64,000 nucleotides of DNA from Oscillospiraceae bacterium. GTDB lineage: Bacteria; Bacillota; Clostridia; Lachnospirales; Lachnospiraceae. Of this stretch, positions 24,010 through 32,955 are shown one piece after another (position 1 is the first letter of the stretch; the number at the start of each line of letters is the position of its first letter). Below the pieces are notes generated by a model. That model saw only the letters and a program-made list of their open reading frames with translations, had not been told where the DNA came from and searched no databases. A program made the position numbers and the translations under genes. Where the stretch lies: the NCBI GenBank assembly GCA_021771715.1, contig JAETOO010000004.1, positions 124,001 through 188,000 of the forward strand, given 5' to 3'.

Positions 24010-26184
24010 ATGAACAGAGAGGAAGCAAGAAAGAAGGCGGAGGCGCTTGTCGCGCAGATGACGCTTGAGGAGAAGGCCAGCCAGCTGCGCTATGATGCGC
24101 CGGCGATCAAGCGGCTCAATGTCCCTGCCTACAACTGGTGGAATGAGGGGCTTCACGGGGTGGCGAGAGCCGGGCAGGCGACTGTATTTCCGCAGGCGAT
24201 CGGAGTTGCGGCGACCTTCGACCCGGAGCTCGTGGGCGAAATGGCGGACGTGATCGCGACCGAGGGCCGCGCGAAGTACAATGCCTACTCCGCGCAGGGC
24301 GACCGCGATATCTACAAGGGGCTGACCTTCTGGTCCCCGAATGTCAACATTTTCCGCGACCCGCGCTGGGGGCGCGGCCATGAGACGTACGGCGAGGATC
24401 CCTTCCTGACCAGCCGCCTCGGCGTCGCGTTTGTCGAGGGGCTGCAGGGCGACGGCGAGACCATGAAGGCCGCTGCCTGTGCAAAGCACTTTGCTGTCCA
24501 CTCCGGCCCGGAGGCTGTTCGCCACGAGTTTAACGCTGAGGCGAGCGCGAAGGATATGGAGGAGACCTACCTCCCGGCTTTCCAGGCGCTCGTGGAGGAG
24601 GCCGGCGTCGAGGCCGTCATGGGCGCGTACAACCGCACAAACGGCGAGCCGTGCTGCGGCAGCCCGTCCCTGCAGAAAAAACTGCGCGGCGAGTGGGGCT
24701 TCGAGGGCCACTTTGTTTCCGACTGCTGGGCGATTAAGGACTTCCACGAGAATCACCACGTCACCAACAACGCGATGGAGTCCGCAGCGCTCGCGATCAA
24801 CAACGGGACGGATGTGAACTGCGGCAATACCTACCTCCACATCTTAAATGCGTACAAGCACGGGCTTGTGACCGAGGAGACGATCACGCAGTCCGTCGTC
24901 CGGCTGTTCACGGCGCGCTACCTGCTCGGCCTGTTCGACGGCAGCGAGTACGACTCCATCCCGTACCTGGAGGTCGAGTCGGCCGAGCACCTGGCCCTGT
25001 CCCGGAAGGCAGCCGAGGAGAGCTTTGTCCTCCTGAAAAATGACGGCATCCTGCCGCTTGACAAGTCTGCCTTAAAGACCGTCGGCGTGATCGGACCGAA
25101 CGCAAACAGCCGCGCCGCATTGATCGGAAATTACCACGGAACCGCTTCCCGGTACATCACGGTGCTCGAGGGCATCCAGGACTATCTCGGGGCTGATGTG
25201 CGCGTCCTGACCTCGATCGGCTGCGAGCTCACAAAGGAAAAGACGGAGAATCTCGCGTACGCCGGCGACCGCCTCTCGGAGGCCAGAATCGTCGCCGAGA
25301 ACAGCGATGTCGTACTGCTGTGCGTCGGCCTCGACGAGACGCTCGAGGGCGAGGAGGGAGATACCGGCAACAGCTACTACTCCGGCGACAAGGGCGACCT
25401 GCAGCTGCCGAAGGTGCAGCGCGATCTGATCGAGGCCGTCACCGGGACCGGCAAGCCGGTTGTACTGCTTCTGATGGCGGGCAGCGACATTGACCTCTCC
25501 TGCGCAGCCTCCTGCAACGCGATCCTCCAGCTCTGGTACCCGGGCAGCGAGGGCGGCAAGGCGGCGGCGCGCGTCCTCTTCGGGGAAGTGTCACCTTCCG
25601 GAAAGCTCCCCGTTACCTTCTATGAGTCATTGGATGAGCTTCCGGAGTTCACCGACTACCGCATGGCAGGACGCACCTACCGTTACATGGACGGCGCCGC
25701 ACAGTACCCGTTCGGCTACGGCCTGACGTACGCGGACGTCACTGTCACCGATGCGAAGCTGGTCGAGACCGCTGCCGAGACGCCGTGTGCCGGCGCAGCT
25801 GCCTCCTGGCGCGGCGCCGCTAACGGACATGCGGCAGACGCAGACCGCTACGGCTGCGGTGTCACCGTGGAAGTGACCGCGACCAACAGCGGCAGCTGCG
25901 CGACAGACGAGGTGCTGCAGGTCTACGTCAAGAACCTCGACTCCGCGGCTGCGGTGAAGAACCCGTCTCTCGGCGGCTTCCTGCGCATCCACCTCGCAGC
26001 CGGCGAGACAGGCACGTTCCGCGTCGCCGTCTCTCCGCTCGCTTTCACCGTCGTCGACGAGGACGGCCATCGCTCCGAGGCAAAGGGCGACCGCCACACC
26101 CTCTACGTCGGCACCAGCCAGCCCGACGCAAAGAGCGCCGCACTGACCGGAAAGAAGCCGGTCGAGATTGGCTATACCCGCTGA
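24010..26184 (+). CDS. Glycoside hydrolase family 3, beta-xylosidase/beta-glucosidase type
   Basis: 724-aa cytoplasmic exo-glycosidase (no signal peptide). The TIM-barrel domain (about 1–300) has NWWNEGLHGVARAG, DPRWGRGHETYGEDP, AKHFAVHSGPE and the nucleophile Asp238 in FVSDCWAI. The alpha/beta sandwich (about 340–560) and the C-terminal fibronectin-III-like domain (about 565–724) follow. The NWWNEGLHG motif and overall order are closest to bacterial xylan-acting GH3 enzymes, so xylo-oligosaccharides are a likely substrate. An Ala/Gly-rich insert at about 590–620 interrupts the last domain. AAGGAGG precedes the ATG. Confidence 0.92.
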   Translation: MNREEARKKAEALVAQMTLEEKASQLRYDAPAIKRLNVPAYNWWNEGLHGVARAGQATVFPQAIGVAATFDPELVGEMADVIATEGRAKYNAYSAQGDRDIYKGLTFWSPNVNIFRDPRWGRGHETYGEDPFLTSRLGVAFVEGLQGDGETMKAAACAKHFAVHSGPEAVRHEFNAEASAKDMEETYLPAFQALVEEAGVEAVMGAYNRTNGEPCCGSPSLQKKLRGEWGFEGHFVSDCWAIKDFHENHHVTNNAMESAALAINNGTDVNCGNTYLHILNAYKHGLVTEETITQSVVRLFTARYLLGLFDGSEYDSIPYLEVESAEHLALSRKAAEESFVLLKNDGILPLDKSALKTVGVIGPNANSRAALIGNYHGTASRYITVLEGIQDYLGADVRVLTSIGCELTKEKTENLAYAGDRLSEARIVAENSDVVLLCVGLDETLEGEEGDTGNSYYSGDKGDLQLPKVQRDLIEAVTGTGKPVVLLLMAGSDIDLSCAASCNAILQLWYPGSEGGKAAARVLFGEVSPSGKLPVTFYESLDELPEFTDYRMAGRTYRYMDGAAQYPFGYGLTYADVTVTDAKLVETAAETPCAGAAASWRGAANGHAADADRYGCGVTVEVTATNSGSCATDEVLQVYVKNLDSAAAVKNPSLGGFLRIHLAAGETGTFRVAVSPLAFTVVDEDGHRSEAKGDRHTLYVGTSQPDAKSAALTGKKPVEIGYTR

Positions 26185-26248
26185 GTTACTTACATACCCG
26201 CAAGTGACTGGCTAAGTCCCCTGCGGGTATGTACAGATATCCGGAAAC

Positions 26249-26305
26249 GGCGTCTTCGTCCTCTTCGCATAAGGAAGTGAGCGGACGGAGACGCCTCTTT
26301 TCTTG
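26249..26305 (+). terminator. Intrinsic terminator of the GH3 gene
   Basis: GGCGTCTTCGTCC and GGACGGAGACGCC pair at 12 of 13 positions and are followed by TCTTTTCTT. A second perfect 12-bp hairpin (26191–26202 with 26222–26233) lies just before it but has no T tract. Confidence 0.75.
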
Positions 26306-26403
26306 CAATCCGAATCTAATTTAATTATTTTTTCTATTTACATCTCTTTGTTTTTCATATATGATAAGATATCATCTCAGGATATAGAAACCAGAATGCA
26401 TAC

Positions 26404-26432
26404 TTGCAAATACCAAGAGCCATCACTATAAT
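26404..26432 (+). promoter_or_regulatory. Predicted promoter of the 56-aa small gene
   Basis: TTGCAA, 17-base spacer, TATAAT, 37 bases before the GTG start. Confidence 0.75.
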
Positions 26433-26469
26433 AAAGATATCTTATAGAAGTGAAAGGCGGTGAAAGAAG

Positions 26470-26640
26470 GTGGAAGAAACGAACAGCAATGAAATGATCG
26501 GAATCTACATGGACACTTACAAAGAATTACTGCGACTCAAACATGCACCGGACAAAGACGCCGAAATCGCATTTCAGTTGAAAATGATTCTCGCAAAGCT
26601 GGAGGCCTGCGGAGTTGTAACTGAGAATTTTGAAAAGTGA
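26470..26640 (+). CDS. Small acidic hypothetical protein, 56 aa
   Basis: A short reading frame with a GTG start, GAAAGGCGG about 9 bases upstream, a consensus promoter 37 bases upstream and a strong hairpin 25 bases past the stop. The predicted protein is soluble, rich in Glu, Lys and Leu, and helical throughout (IYMDTYKELLRLKHAP and IAFQLKMILAKLEACG as two amphipathic helices), compatible with a helical hairpin. One Cys is present. I do not recognise the family. It lies alone between GH3 and leuS. Confidence 0.7.
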   Translation: MEETNSNEMIGIYMDTYKELLRLKHAPDKDAEIAFQLKMILAKLEACGVVTENFEK

Positions 26641-26664
26641 AACCTGTTTTGTATGCATTCACAC

Positions 26665-26710
26665 AGAAGGGGCTGTGAAAAATGAGGGAATCATTTTCAC
26701 AGCCCCTTCT
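26665..26710. terminator. Hairpin between the small gene and leuS
   Basis: About 20 bp of stem (AGAAGGGGCTGTGAAAA and complement, one bulged A). It is placed to serve both convergent genes. T tracts on either side are weak, so termination strength is uncertain. Confidence 0.6.
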
Positions 26711-26719
26711 CCTCTCTAT

Positions 26720-29122
26720 TTATTTGATCACAAGATTGACAATCTTATTCGGCACATAGATTTCTTTGACAACGTTCTTGCCCTCCATCAGCGCCGCGAT
26801 CTTCGCATCCGCTTTTGCGGTCGCGAGCGCGTCCTCCTTCGAGCAGCCGTTCGGGATCACGATCGTGGTCTTGAGCTTGCCGTTCACCTGCACGCCGATC
26901 TCGAGCTTCGCCTCGACGGTCTTCGCCTCGTCGTACTCCGGCCACTTCGCCAAGGACAGGAAGCCCTCGCCGCCGATGCTCTCCCAGATCTCCTCGCACA
27001 GATGCGGGGCAAACGGGCAGAGCAGCTTGATGAAGATCACCAGATCCTCCCGGCTGAGTTTTCCGGCCGCATAAATGTCGTTGATCAGCGTCATCAGGCA
27101 CGCGATCGCCGTGTTGAACTTCGTCGCTTCGATGTCGGAGCTGACCTTCTTGATCGCCTTGTGGAACTTTACCTCCATGTCCGGATCCACCGCCCCGTCG
27201 GTCACGAGATCCGTCAGGCCCGCCACTCGCTCGAGGAAGCGCTTGCAGCCCTTCACGGAGCTGTCATTCCACGGAGCCGCAGCGCCGTAGTCACCCATAA
27301 AGAGCACATACGTGCGCAGTGCATCCGCGCCGTACTCCTTCACGATGTCAAGCGGATCGACCACATTCCCCTTTGATTTGCTCATCTTATCGCCGTCCGG
27401 CCCGAGGATCAGGCCCTGGATCGAGCGCTTCGCGTACGGCTCCTTCGTGTTCACCACGCCGATGTCGTACAGAAAACGGTGCCAGAACCGGGAGTAGATC
27501 ATATGTCTGGTCACATGCTCCATGCCGCCGTTGTACCAGTCTACCGGCATCCAGTAGTTCAGCTTGTCCATCGCCGCGAGCTCATCGTCATTGTGCGGAT
27601 CAATGTAGCGCAGGAAGTACCACGACGATCCCGCCCACTGCGGCATCGTGTCCGTCTCGCGCTTCGCATCGTGGCCACACTTCGGACACTTGCAGTTCAC
27701 ATACGACTCGATCCGCGCGAGCGGAGACTCGCCGTCCTCACCCGGCTGGAAGTCCTCGACATCCGGCAGACGGAGCGGCAGCTCCTCATACGGCACCGCG
27801 ACATCGCCGCACACCGGGCAGTGCACAATCGGAATCGGCTCGCCCCAGTATCTCTGACGGTTGAACGCCCAGTCCTTCATCTTATACTGCACGCCTGCCT
27901 CACCGATGCCCTTCTTCTCGATCTCCTCGAGCATCCGGTGAATCGAATCCTTCTTATTTGTATAGCCGTTCAGGAAATCGGAATTGATCATCTCGCCGTC
28001 GCCCGCGTAGGCTTCCTTCGAGATGTCGCCGCCCTGGATGACCTGGATGATGTCAATGCCAAACTTCTTCGCAAAATCATAGTCTCTCTGGTCGTGCGCC
28101 GGCACTGCCATGATCGCTCCGGTACCGTAGCCCATCATGACATAGTCCGCGATGTAGATCGGGATCTGCTTTCCGTTCACCGGATTGATCGCGGTCAGGC
28201 CGTCGATGCACACGCCGGTCTTGTCCTTGACGAGCTGCGTCCGCTCGAACTCCGTCTTCTTTGCGCACTCCGCCCGGTATGCACAGAGCGCGTCGTAATT
28301 CGCGATGCGGTCCTTGTACTTGTCGATCAGCGGGTGCTCCGGCGCGATGACCATGAAGGTCACGCCGAACAGCGTATCCGGCCGCGTCGTGTAGATGCGC
28401 AGCTGATCCTCAATCCCCTCGACCGAGAAATTCACAAAGGCGCCGGTCGACTTTCCGATCCAGTTCACCTGCTGCTGCTTGACATTTGCCGGGTAGTCTA
28501 CCTTCTCCAGCCCCTCGAGCAGCTTGTCCGCATACTCGGTGATCCGCAGATACCAGACATCCTTCGACTTCTGGATGACATCGCTGTGGCAGATGTCGCA
28601 CTTTCCGCCCTGGCTGTCCTCATTCGAGAGGACGACCTTGCACGACGGGCAGTAGTTCACGAGCGTCTTGTCGCGAAATACGAGGCCGTGCTCAAACATT
28701 TTCAGGAAAATCCACTGCGTCCACTTATAGTAATCCGCATCCGTCGTGTCAATCACGCGGCTCCAGTCAAACGAGAAGCCGACGCTCTTGAGCTGCTCGG
28801 AAAACTTTCGGATATTCTTGTCCGTGATGATTCTCGGATGGGTCGACGTCTTGATCGCGTAATTCTCCGTCGGCAGGCCGAACGCGTCGAAGCCGATCGG
28901 GAAGAGCACATTGTAGCCCTCCATACGACGTTTCCGCGCCACCACCTCGATACTGGAGTACGCCTTGATGTGTCCGACGTGCATCCCCGCCCCGCTCGGA
29001 TACGGGAACTCGACAAGGCCGTAGAATTTCGGCTTCTCCCCGCCGTCTACCGCCTTGAAAATCTCCTGCTCGGCCCATTTTTTCTGCCATTTGGGCTCAA
29101 TCTTTTTAAACTCGTGTCTCAT
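26720..29122 (-). CDS. leuS: Leucyl-tRNA synthetase
   Basis: Class I aminoacyl-tRNA synthetase, 800 aa, charging tRNA-Leu. The HIGH motif appears as HVGH in YPSGAGMHVGHIKAYS and the KMSKS motif as DKMSKSKGNVVDP. The zinc-like cysteine clusters (CPSCKVVL...CDICH and CPVCG...CPKCGH) and an editing domain (about 220–400, YTTRPDTLFGVTFMVIAPEHP) are present. The ATG at 29122 gives the standard start RHEFKKIEPKWQ and has GGAGGAA upstream; the frame is open further 5' but without the family's sequence. The leader has a structured segment (29229–29277). Confidence 0.97.
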   Translation of the reverse strand: MRHEFKKIEPKWQKKWAEQEIFKAVDGGEKPKFYGLVEFPYPSGAGMHVGHIKAYSSIEVVARKRRMEGYNVLFPIGFDAFGLPTENYAIKTSTHPRIITDKNIRKFSEQLKSVGFSFDWSRVIDTTDADYYKWTQWIFLKMFEHGLVFRDKTLVNYCPSCKVVLSNEDSQGGKCDICHSDVIQKSKDVWYLRITEYADKLLEGLEKVDYPANVKQQQVNWIGKSTGAFVNFSVEGIEDQLRIYTTRPDTLFGVTFMVIAPEHPLIDKYKDRIANYDALCAYRAECAKKTEFERTQLVKDKTGVCIDGLTAINPVNGKQIPIYIADYVMMGYGTGAIMAVPAHDQRDYDFAKKFGIDIIQVIQGGDISKEAYAGDGEMINSDFLNGYTNKKDSIHRMLEEIEKKGIGEAGVQYKMKDWAFNRQRYWGEPIPIVHCPVCGDVAVPYEELPLRLPDVEDFQPGEDGESPLARIESYVNCKCPKCGHDAKRETDTMPQWAGSSWYFLRYIDPHNDDELAAMDKLNYWMPVDWYNGGMEHVTRHMIYSRFWHRFLYDIGVVNTKEPYAKRSIQGLILGPDGDKMSKSKGNVVDPLDIVKEYGADALRTYVLFMGDYGAAAPWNDSSVKGCKRFLERVAGLTDLVTDGAVDPDMEVKFHKAIKKVSSDIEATKFNTAIACLMTLINDIYAAGKLSREDLVIFIKLLCPFAPHLCEEIWESIGGEGFLSLAKWPEYDEAKTVEAKLEIGVQVNGKLKTTIVIPNGCSKEDALATAKADAKIAALMEGKNVVKEIYVPNKIVNLVIK

Positions 29123-29228
29123 GCTATTCCTCCATCGTCCGCGCCAGGGCGACACCGCACCCGGCTTGGAATCTGTCTCTTCTATATTATATAAGGTTGT
29201 GCTCCCGCTTCGCAGGCACCACCACGTA

Positions 29229-29277
29229 TGAAAGCCACGGATTGCTCCGTGCTTCGCACTCCCGCAACTGGCTTTCA
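29229..29277 (-). ncRNA. Structured segment in the leuS leader
   Basis: TGAAAGCCA/TGGCTTTCA (9 bp) closes a small fold that also contains CGGA/TCCG and TGC/GCA hairpins. It lies about 107–155 bases upstream of leuS. It lacks a T-box motif, so a tRNA-Leu-sensing leader is not supported. It could be a processed or regulatory leader, or the 3' end structure of the upstream AraC gene. Confidence 0.35.
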
Positions 29278-29296
29278 CAATAAATCAGCTTTCATT

Positions 29297-30316
29297 CTAA
29301 TCCAATGACTGTGGTTTGTCAATGCGGTTTCTCGCCTTCGAGGGCGGCTGGCCGTACTTTTTGCGGAATGCCTTGCTCAGATGAAACTCATCATAAAACC
29401 CAAAGTTCAGCGCCGCCTCGTGCAGCTTTGCATCCGGCTGACTGCGCAGGAACTCGCGCACCATCTCAAGCTTCAGATCCATCTGAAACGCGGAAAACGT
29501 CATCCCGCACGCCCTCTGAAACCGGTTGTTCAGGGTGCGCGGACAGATATAAAACTGATCCGCCATCTCCTTCGCCCGGTAAAACATCTGCGGATTCGAC
29601 GAGACCCTCTCCCGCACCGCCGCCACAATCGGATCCGTCTTTGCCGCCCGGGACCCGCAGTCGGCCTGCGCGCCGATCAGCTCCAGCAAAAACAAGTTGA
29701 ACAGCAGCGTCAGCCGTTCTTCCCGCAGCGGCTCCTGCGACCAGTACGATGCGATCAGCTCCTGAAAACACCGGCGCACCTGCGGCGCGTGCTGACAGTG
29801 GACAAGCGTAGCACTCTCAAACAAGGGGGACGGCTGTCGCGGCGCTTCCATTTCATCCATGAACGTTTCTGTTCGGATCACATGCTCCTGCGAAGATTCC
29901 ACGACCATCTCCAAATTTCCGGAATCCTGCTCCTTTGCGAAACGCATGCCCGCCTTCAAGTCTTCAGCTCTCTTCTTCTGTTCTCGCTCGCAAACTGGAC
30001 GCGGGTCTTCCTTCAAATCATCAGTGCACATCTTCTCTCGCTCACGCTCCGTCGGCTCCACATGGAAATACATGTGCCGGTTCCCCGCGCTGCACAATCT
30101 CTTCCCGTAATGATGTCTCCCCGCAGCGAGGATCAGCAGATCGTCCGTCCGCATCTCATACCGCTGCCCCTCCTCCCAGATCTCCCACTCCCCGTCCAGC
30201 ACATACAGAAAGTCATGCTCCTCCATCACCCGGTCCGGATGCACCATCCCGTTCACCGCCGTCGTATAATTCGCTCCCGTAATTTTCCGCGGAGCCATTT
30301 TCTCAATGTATAGCAT
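29297..30316 (-). CDS. AraC-family regulator with cupin domain and variable linker
   Basis: 339-aa regulator. The cupin sensor (about 1–105) includes VMEEHDFLYVLDGEWEIW, DDLLILAAGRHHYG and YFHVEP. The DNA-binding domain (about 235–335) has PQMFYRAKEMADQFYICPRT and LHEAALNFGFYDEFHLSKAF. Between them is a long charged stretch rich in Glu, Lys and Arg. The start at 30316 is preferred (GGGAGG 8 bases upstream). It is divergent from GH127, with a structured repeat copy between, and probably regulates it. Confidence 0.88.
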   Translation of the reverse strand: MLYIEKMAPRKITGANYTTAVNGMVHPDRVMEEHDFLYVLDGEWEIWEEGQRYEMRTDDLLILAAGRHHYGKRLCSAGNRHMYFHVEPTEREREKMCTDDLKEDPRPVCEREQKKRAEDLKAGMRFAKEQDSGNLEMVVESSQEHVIRTETFMDEMEAPRQPSPLFESATLVHCQHAPQVRRCFQELIASYWSQEPLREERLTLLFNLFLLELIGAQADCGSRAAKTDPIVAAVRERVSSNPQMFYRAKEMADQFYICPRTLNNRFQRACGMTFSAFQMDLKLEMVREFLRSQPDAKLHEAALNFGFYDEFHLSKAFRKKYGQPPSKARNRIDKPQSLD

Positions 30317-30484
30317 CCTCGTCGCCTCCCTATTTGCGCCAATAGCGCCAGAATGTTCCGTTCCCACCCGTATACATCCAGTTTCCCTGCCCCTATCCCT
30401 AGCGCATCCCTTTCCATATTTTACATGCGATCTTCCATTATGGCAATGGTTTCTTCCCCCTCCTCCTGCTAGAATATAGCTCAC

Positions 30485-30778
30485 ATGGTTACCGTTCAGC
30501 CAGCCACTGCCAGAGAAGATTGCGAGACTGTCAGAAAGCGACTATCGTGAGTCTTTACAAGCACTTAGGTCTCAGAAGGTCGGAGCATCTGTAAAAATTC
30601 TGCCTTCCGGCAGAATTTTTAGCTGGCCCTGTCTGAGCAAAATGTGCATCAGGCACATTTTGTGAGTTGCCAGCGGCAGATGCGCAGGCCTTTTGAGACC
30701 TTAGTGCTTGTAGACGAGCGATTCGGAGCTTTCCGACGGCCTCGCAATCTTCTCGTCCGGGTCGACTGAATTGTACCA
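30485..30778. repeat. Palindromic structured repeat, copy 2 (inverted)
   Basis: The core 30513–30754 is 242 bp, exactly the length of copy 1, in opposite orientation. Sequence differences fall in pairs that keep the stems. The outer arm is GCGAG..GTC.GAAAGC here against GCCGATCCGTCTGAA in copy 1, changed on both sides. The AAAAATCCTGC stem became AAAAATTCTGCC, with the opposite strand changed to match. The end at 30778 is only about 16 bases before the GH127 ribosome site, so the element must lie inside or upstream of that transcript's leader. The remaining gap 30317–30484 holds no gene. Confidence 0.88.
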
Positions 30779-30804
30779 TCTATTTTCTCACACAGGAGGT
30801 TTCT

Positions 30805-32955
30805 ATGGACAGACATGATTTTTCCTCTCCGCTCTCCCTGCGCCAGGTGCAGGTGACGGATGCATTCTGGAAAAAGGAGATGGAGCTGGTGCGCACGGAG
30901 GTCATTCCGTACCAGTGGGACGCGCTGAATGACCAGGTCGAGGGTGCTGCCCCGAGCTTCTGCATGCACAATTTCAGGGCCGCAGGAAAGCTGAATCAAA
31001 AAAAGCGCAGACAGGGAACTGCCTTCCAACCGCCGGTCTACACCTTCCGCGGCTTTGAAGCGCTGCCGGAGGACCCGGAGCATCTGGAGGAGGACAAATT
31101 TTACGGCTTCGTCTTTCAGGACAGCGATTTCTACAAATGGATCGAGGCGGTCGGCTACTCTCTGACCCAGCACCCGGATCCAAAGCTCGAGCAGATCGCG
31201 GACGGCGCAATCGACATCGTCTGTGCGGCACAGCAGGAGGACGGCTATCTCGACACCTACTATATCCTGAACGGAAAGGACCGTATTTTCACGGATCTGC
31301 GCGACCACCACGAGCTCTACTGCCTCGGCCATCTGCTGGAGGGGGCCGTCGCCTACTACCAGGCGACCGGAAAGGACAAGCTGCTGAACACGGCGCGCCG
31401 CTATGCGGACTACGTCGCCGATTTCTTCGGGCCGGAGGACGGAAAGTGCAAAGGCTATCCCGGACATGAGATCGCGGAGATGGCTCTGGTCCGCCTCTAC
31501 GAGACGACGCAGGATCAGAAGTATCTCGACCTCGCGAAATATTTTATCGACGAGCGCGGCAGCCGTCCCTACTATTTCGACCGGGAGCACCCGGATGAGA
31601 TCAAGAACGGCCCGGACGGACTGCGCTACGCCTACAACCAGGCCCATCTCCCGGTGCGCGAGCAGGACGAGGCCGTCGGGCACGCGGTGCGCGCCGTCTA
31701 CCTCTACTCCGGCATGGCGGACATCGCACGGCTGACAGAGGATGAATCGCTTCTGCGCGCCTGCCGCACGCTCTGGAACAATCTGGTGGACAAGAAGCTC
31801 TACATCACCGGCGGGATCGGCGGCACGCACATCGGCGAGTCCTTTTCCTTCAACTACGACCTGCCGAACGACACGGCTTACGCGGAGACTTGCGCCTCGA
31901 TCGGCCTCGTCTTCTTCGCGCGCCGCATGCTCGAGCTCTGCCCGGATTCCCACTACGCGGATGTCATGGAGCAGGCGCTCTACAACACCGTCCTCTCCGG
32001 CATGGCGCTGGACGGCAAGAGCTTTTTCTACGTGAACCCGCTCGAGGTGCTGCCTGAGGCCTGCCACAAGGACGCGCGCAAAGAGCACGTAAAGCCGGTG
32101 CGCCAGAAATGGTTCGGCTGCGCCTGCTGCCCGCCGAATCTCGCGCGGACCATCAGCTCCGTCAGCTCCTACGCGTTCACCGAGAAGGAGGACACGCTCT
32201 TTGTCCACCTGTACGTCGGCAGCGACATCGCAAAGAAGGTCAACGGAACCGATGTGACCGTCCACATCACCTCCGGCTTCCCGTGGGACGGAACCGTGCA
32301 GATCCACGCGGACAGCTGCGGAACGCCGTTCACGCTGGCGCTTCGCATCCCGGGATGGTGCACCGGAGCCTCCGTGAAGCTTGGCAAAAGAGACGGGACA
32401 TCTATCGCCACGATCTCCGGTGCCTGCAGCAGTCAGACACTATGTTCCGCAAACAGCACCGACAGTGCAAAGACAGCGGCTGCCACCACCTGCAATCTGC
32501 CGGAATCCGAGTGCACGTTCCGCGACGGCTATCTCTACATCACGCGCTGCTGGTCCGAGGATGAGACGCTGACGCTCGATTTCCCGATGGAGGTGCGCAT
32601 CTGGCAGGCAGACCCGCGTGTCCGCGAGGACATCGGCAAAGCGGCCGTGACCCGCGGCCCAATCACCTACTGCCTCGAGGAGGCCGACAACGGCTCCAAC
32701 CTGCACCTGCTCACCCTCGACGCAGACAGCGCTGCCACCGAGCCCGCTGTCGTCTCCGGCCAGACGATAGCCGGTGAGCCCGTTCTCGCCGTCTCTCTGA
32801 AGGGCTGGCGCGAGGAGCTCCCGGCGGAGGGCAGCGGCCTCTATCAGCCGCTCACACGCCCGAACAGAACGCCCACCACGCTCCGCTTCATCCCCTACTA
32901 TACCTGGGCAAACCGCGGGGAGAACGAGATGAGCGTGTGGGTGCGCGTACAGTGA
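30805..32955 (+). CDS. GH127 beta-L-arabinofuranosidase (DUF1680)
   Basis: 716-aa cytoplasmic glycosidase that removes beta-linked L-arabinofuranose from plant glycans. The (alpha/alpha)6 barrel spans about 1–470. The Zn/thiolate catalytic residues match the HypBA1 pattern: Glu361 and Cys363 in AETCASIG, and Cys441/Cys442 in WFGCACCPPNLART, so the nucleophile Cys should be 441. Beta domains follow. A Ser/Thr/Ala-rich insert at about 530–570 (SIATISGACSSQ...) interrupts the C-terminal part. ACAGGAGG precedes the ATG. The upstream structured repeat probably forms its leader. Confidence 0.93.
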   Translation: MDRHDFSSPLSLRQVQVTDAFWKKEMELVRTEVIPYQWDALNDQVEGAAPSFCMHNFRAAGKLNQKKRRQGTAFQPPVYTFRGFEALPEDPEHLEEDKFYGFVFQDSDFYKWIEAVGYSLTQHPDPKLEQIADGAIDIVCAAQQEDGYLDTYYILNGKDRIFTDLRDHHELYCLGHLLEGAVAYYQATGKDKLLNTARRYADYVADFFGPEDGKCKGYPGHEIAEMALVRLYETTQDQKYLDLAKYFIDERGSRPYYFDREHPDEIKNGPDGLRYAYNQAHLPVREQDEAVGHAVRAVYLYSGMADIARLTEDESLLRACRTLWNNLVDKKLYITGGIGGTHIGESFSFNYDLPNDTAYAETCASIGLVFFARRMLELCPDSHYADVMEQALYNTVLSGMALDGKSFFYVNPLEVLPEACHKDARKEHVKPVRQKWFGCACCPPNLARTISSVSSYAFTEKEDTLFVHLYVGSDIAKKVNGTDVTVHITSGFPWDGTVQIHADSCGTPFTLALRIPGWCTGASVKLGKRDGTSIATISGACSSQTLCSANSTDSAKTAAATTCNLPESECTFRDGYLYITRCWSEDETLTLDFPMEVRIWQADPRVREDIGKAAVTRGPITYCLEEADNGSNLHLLTLDADSAATEPAVVSGQTIAGEPVLAVSLKGWREELPAEGSGLYQPLTRPNRTPTTLRFIPYYTWANRGENEMSVWVRVQ

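Noticed and set aside
27479-29194. 571-codon plus-strand frame opposite leuS
   Set aside because: leuS is unmistakable on the minus strand; this frame is its complement.
29123-29296. T-box riboswitch upstream of leuS
   Set aside because: No T-box bulge sequence and no terminator/antiterminator pair were found.
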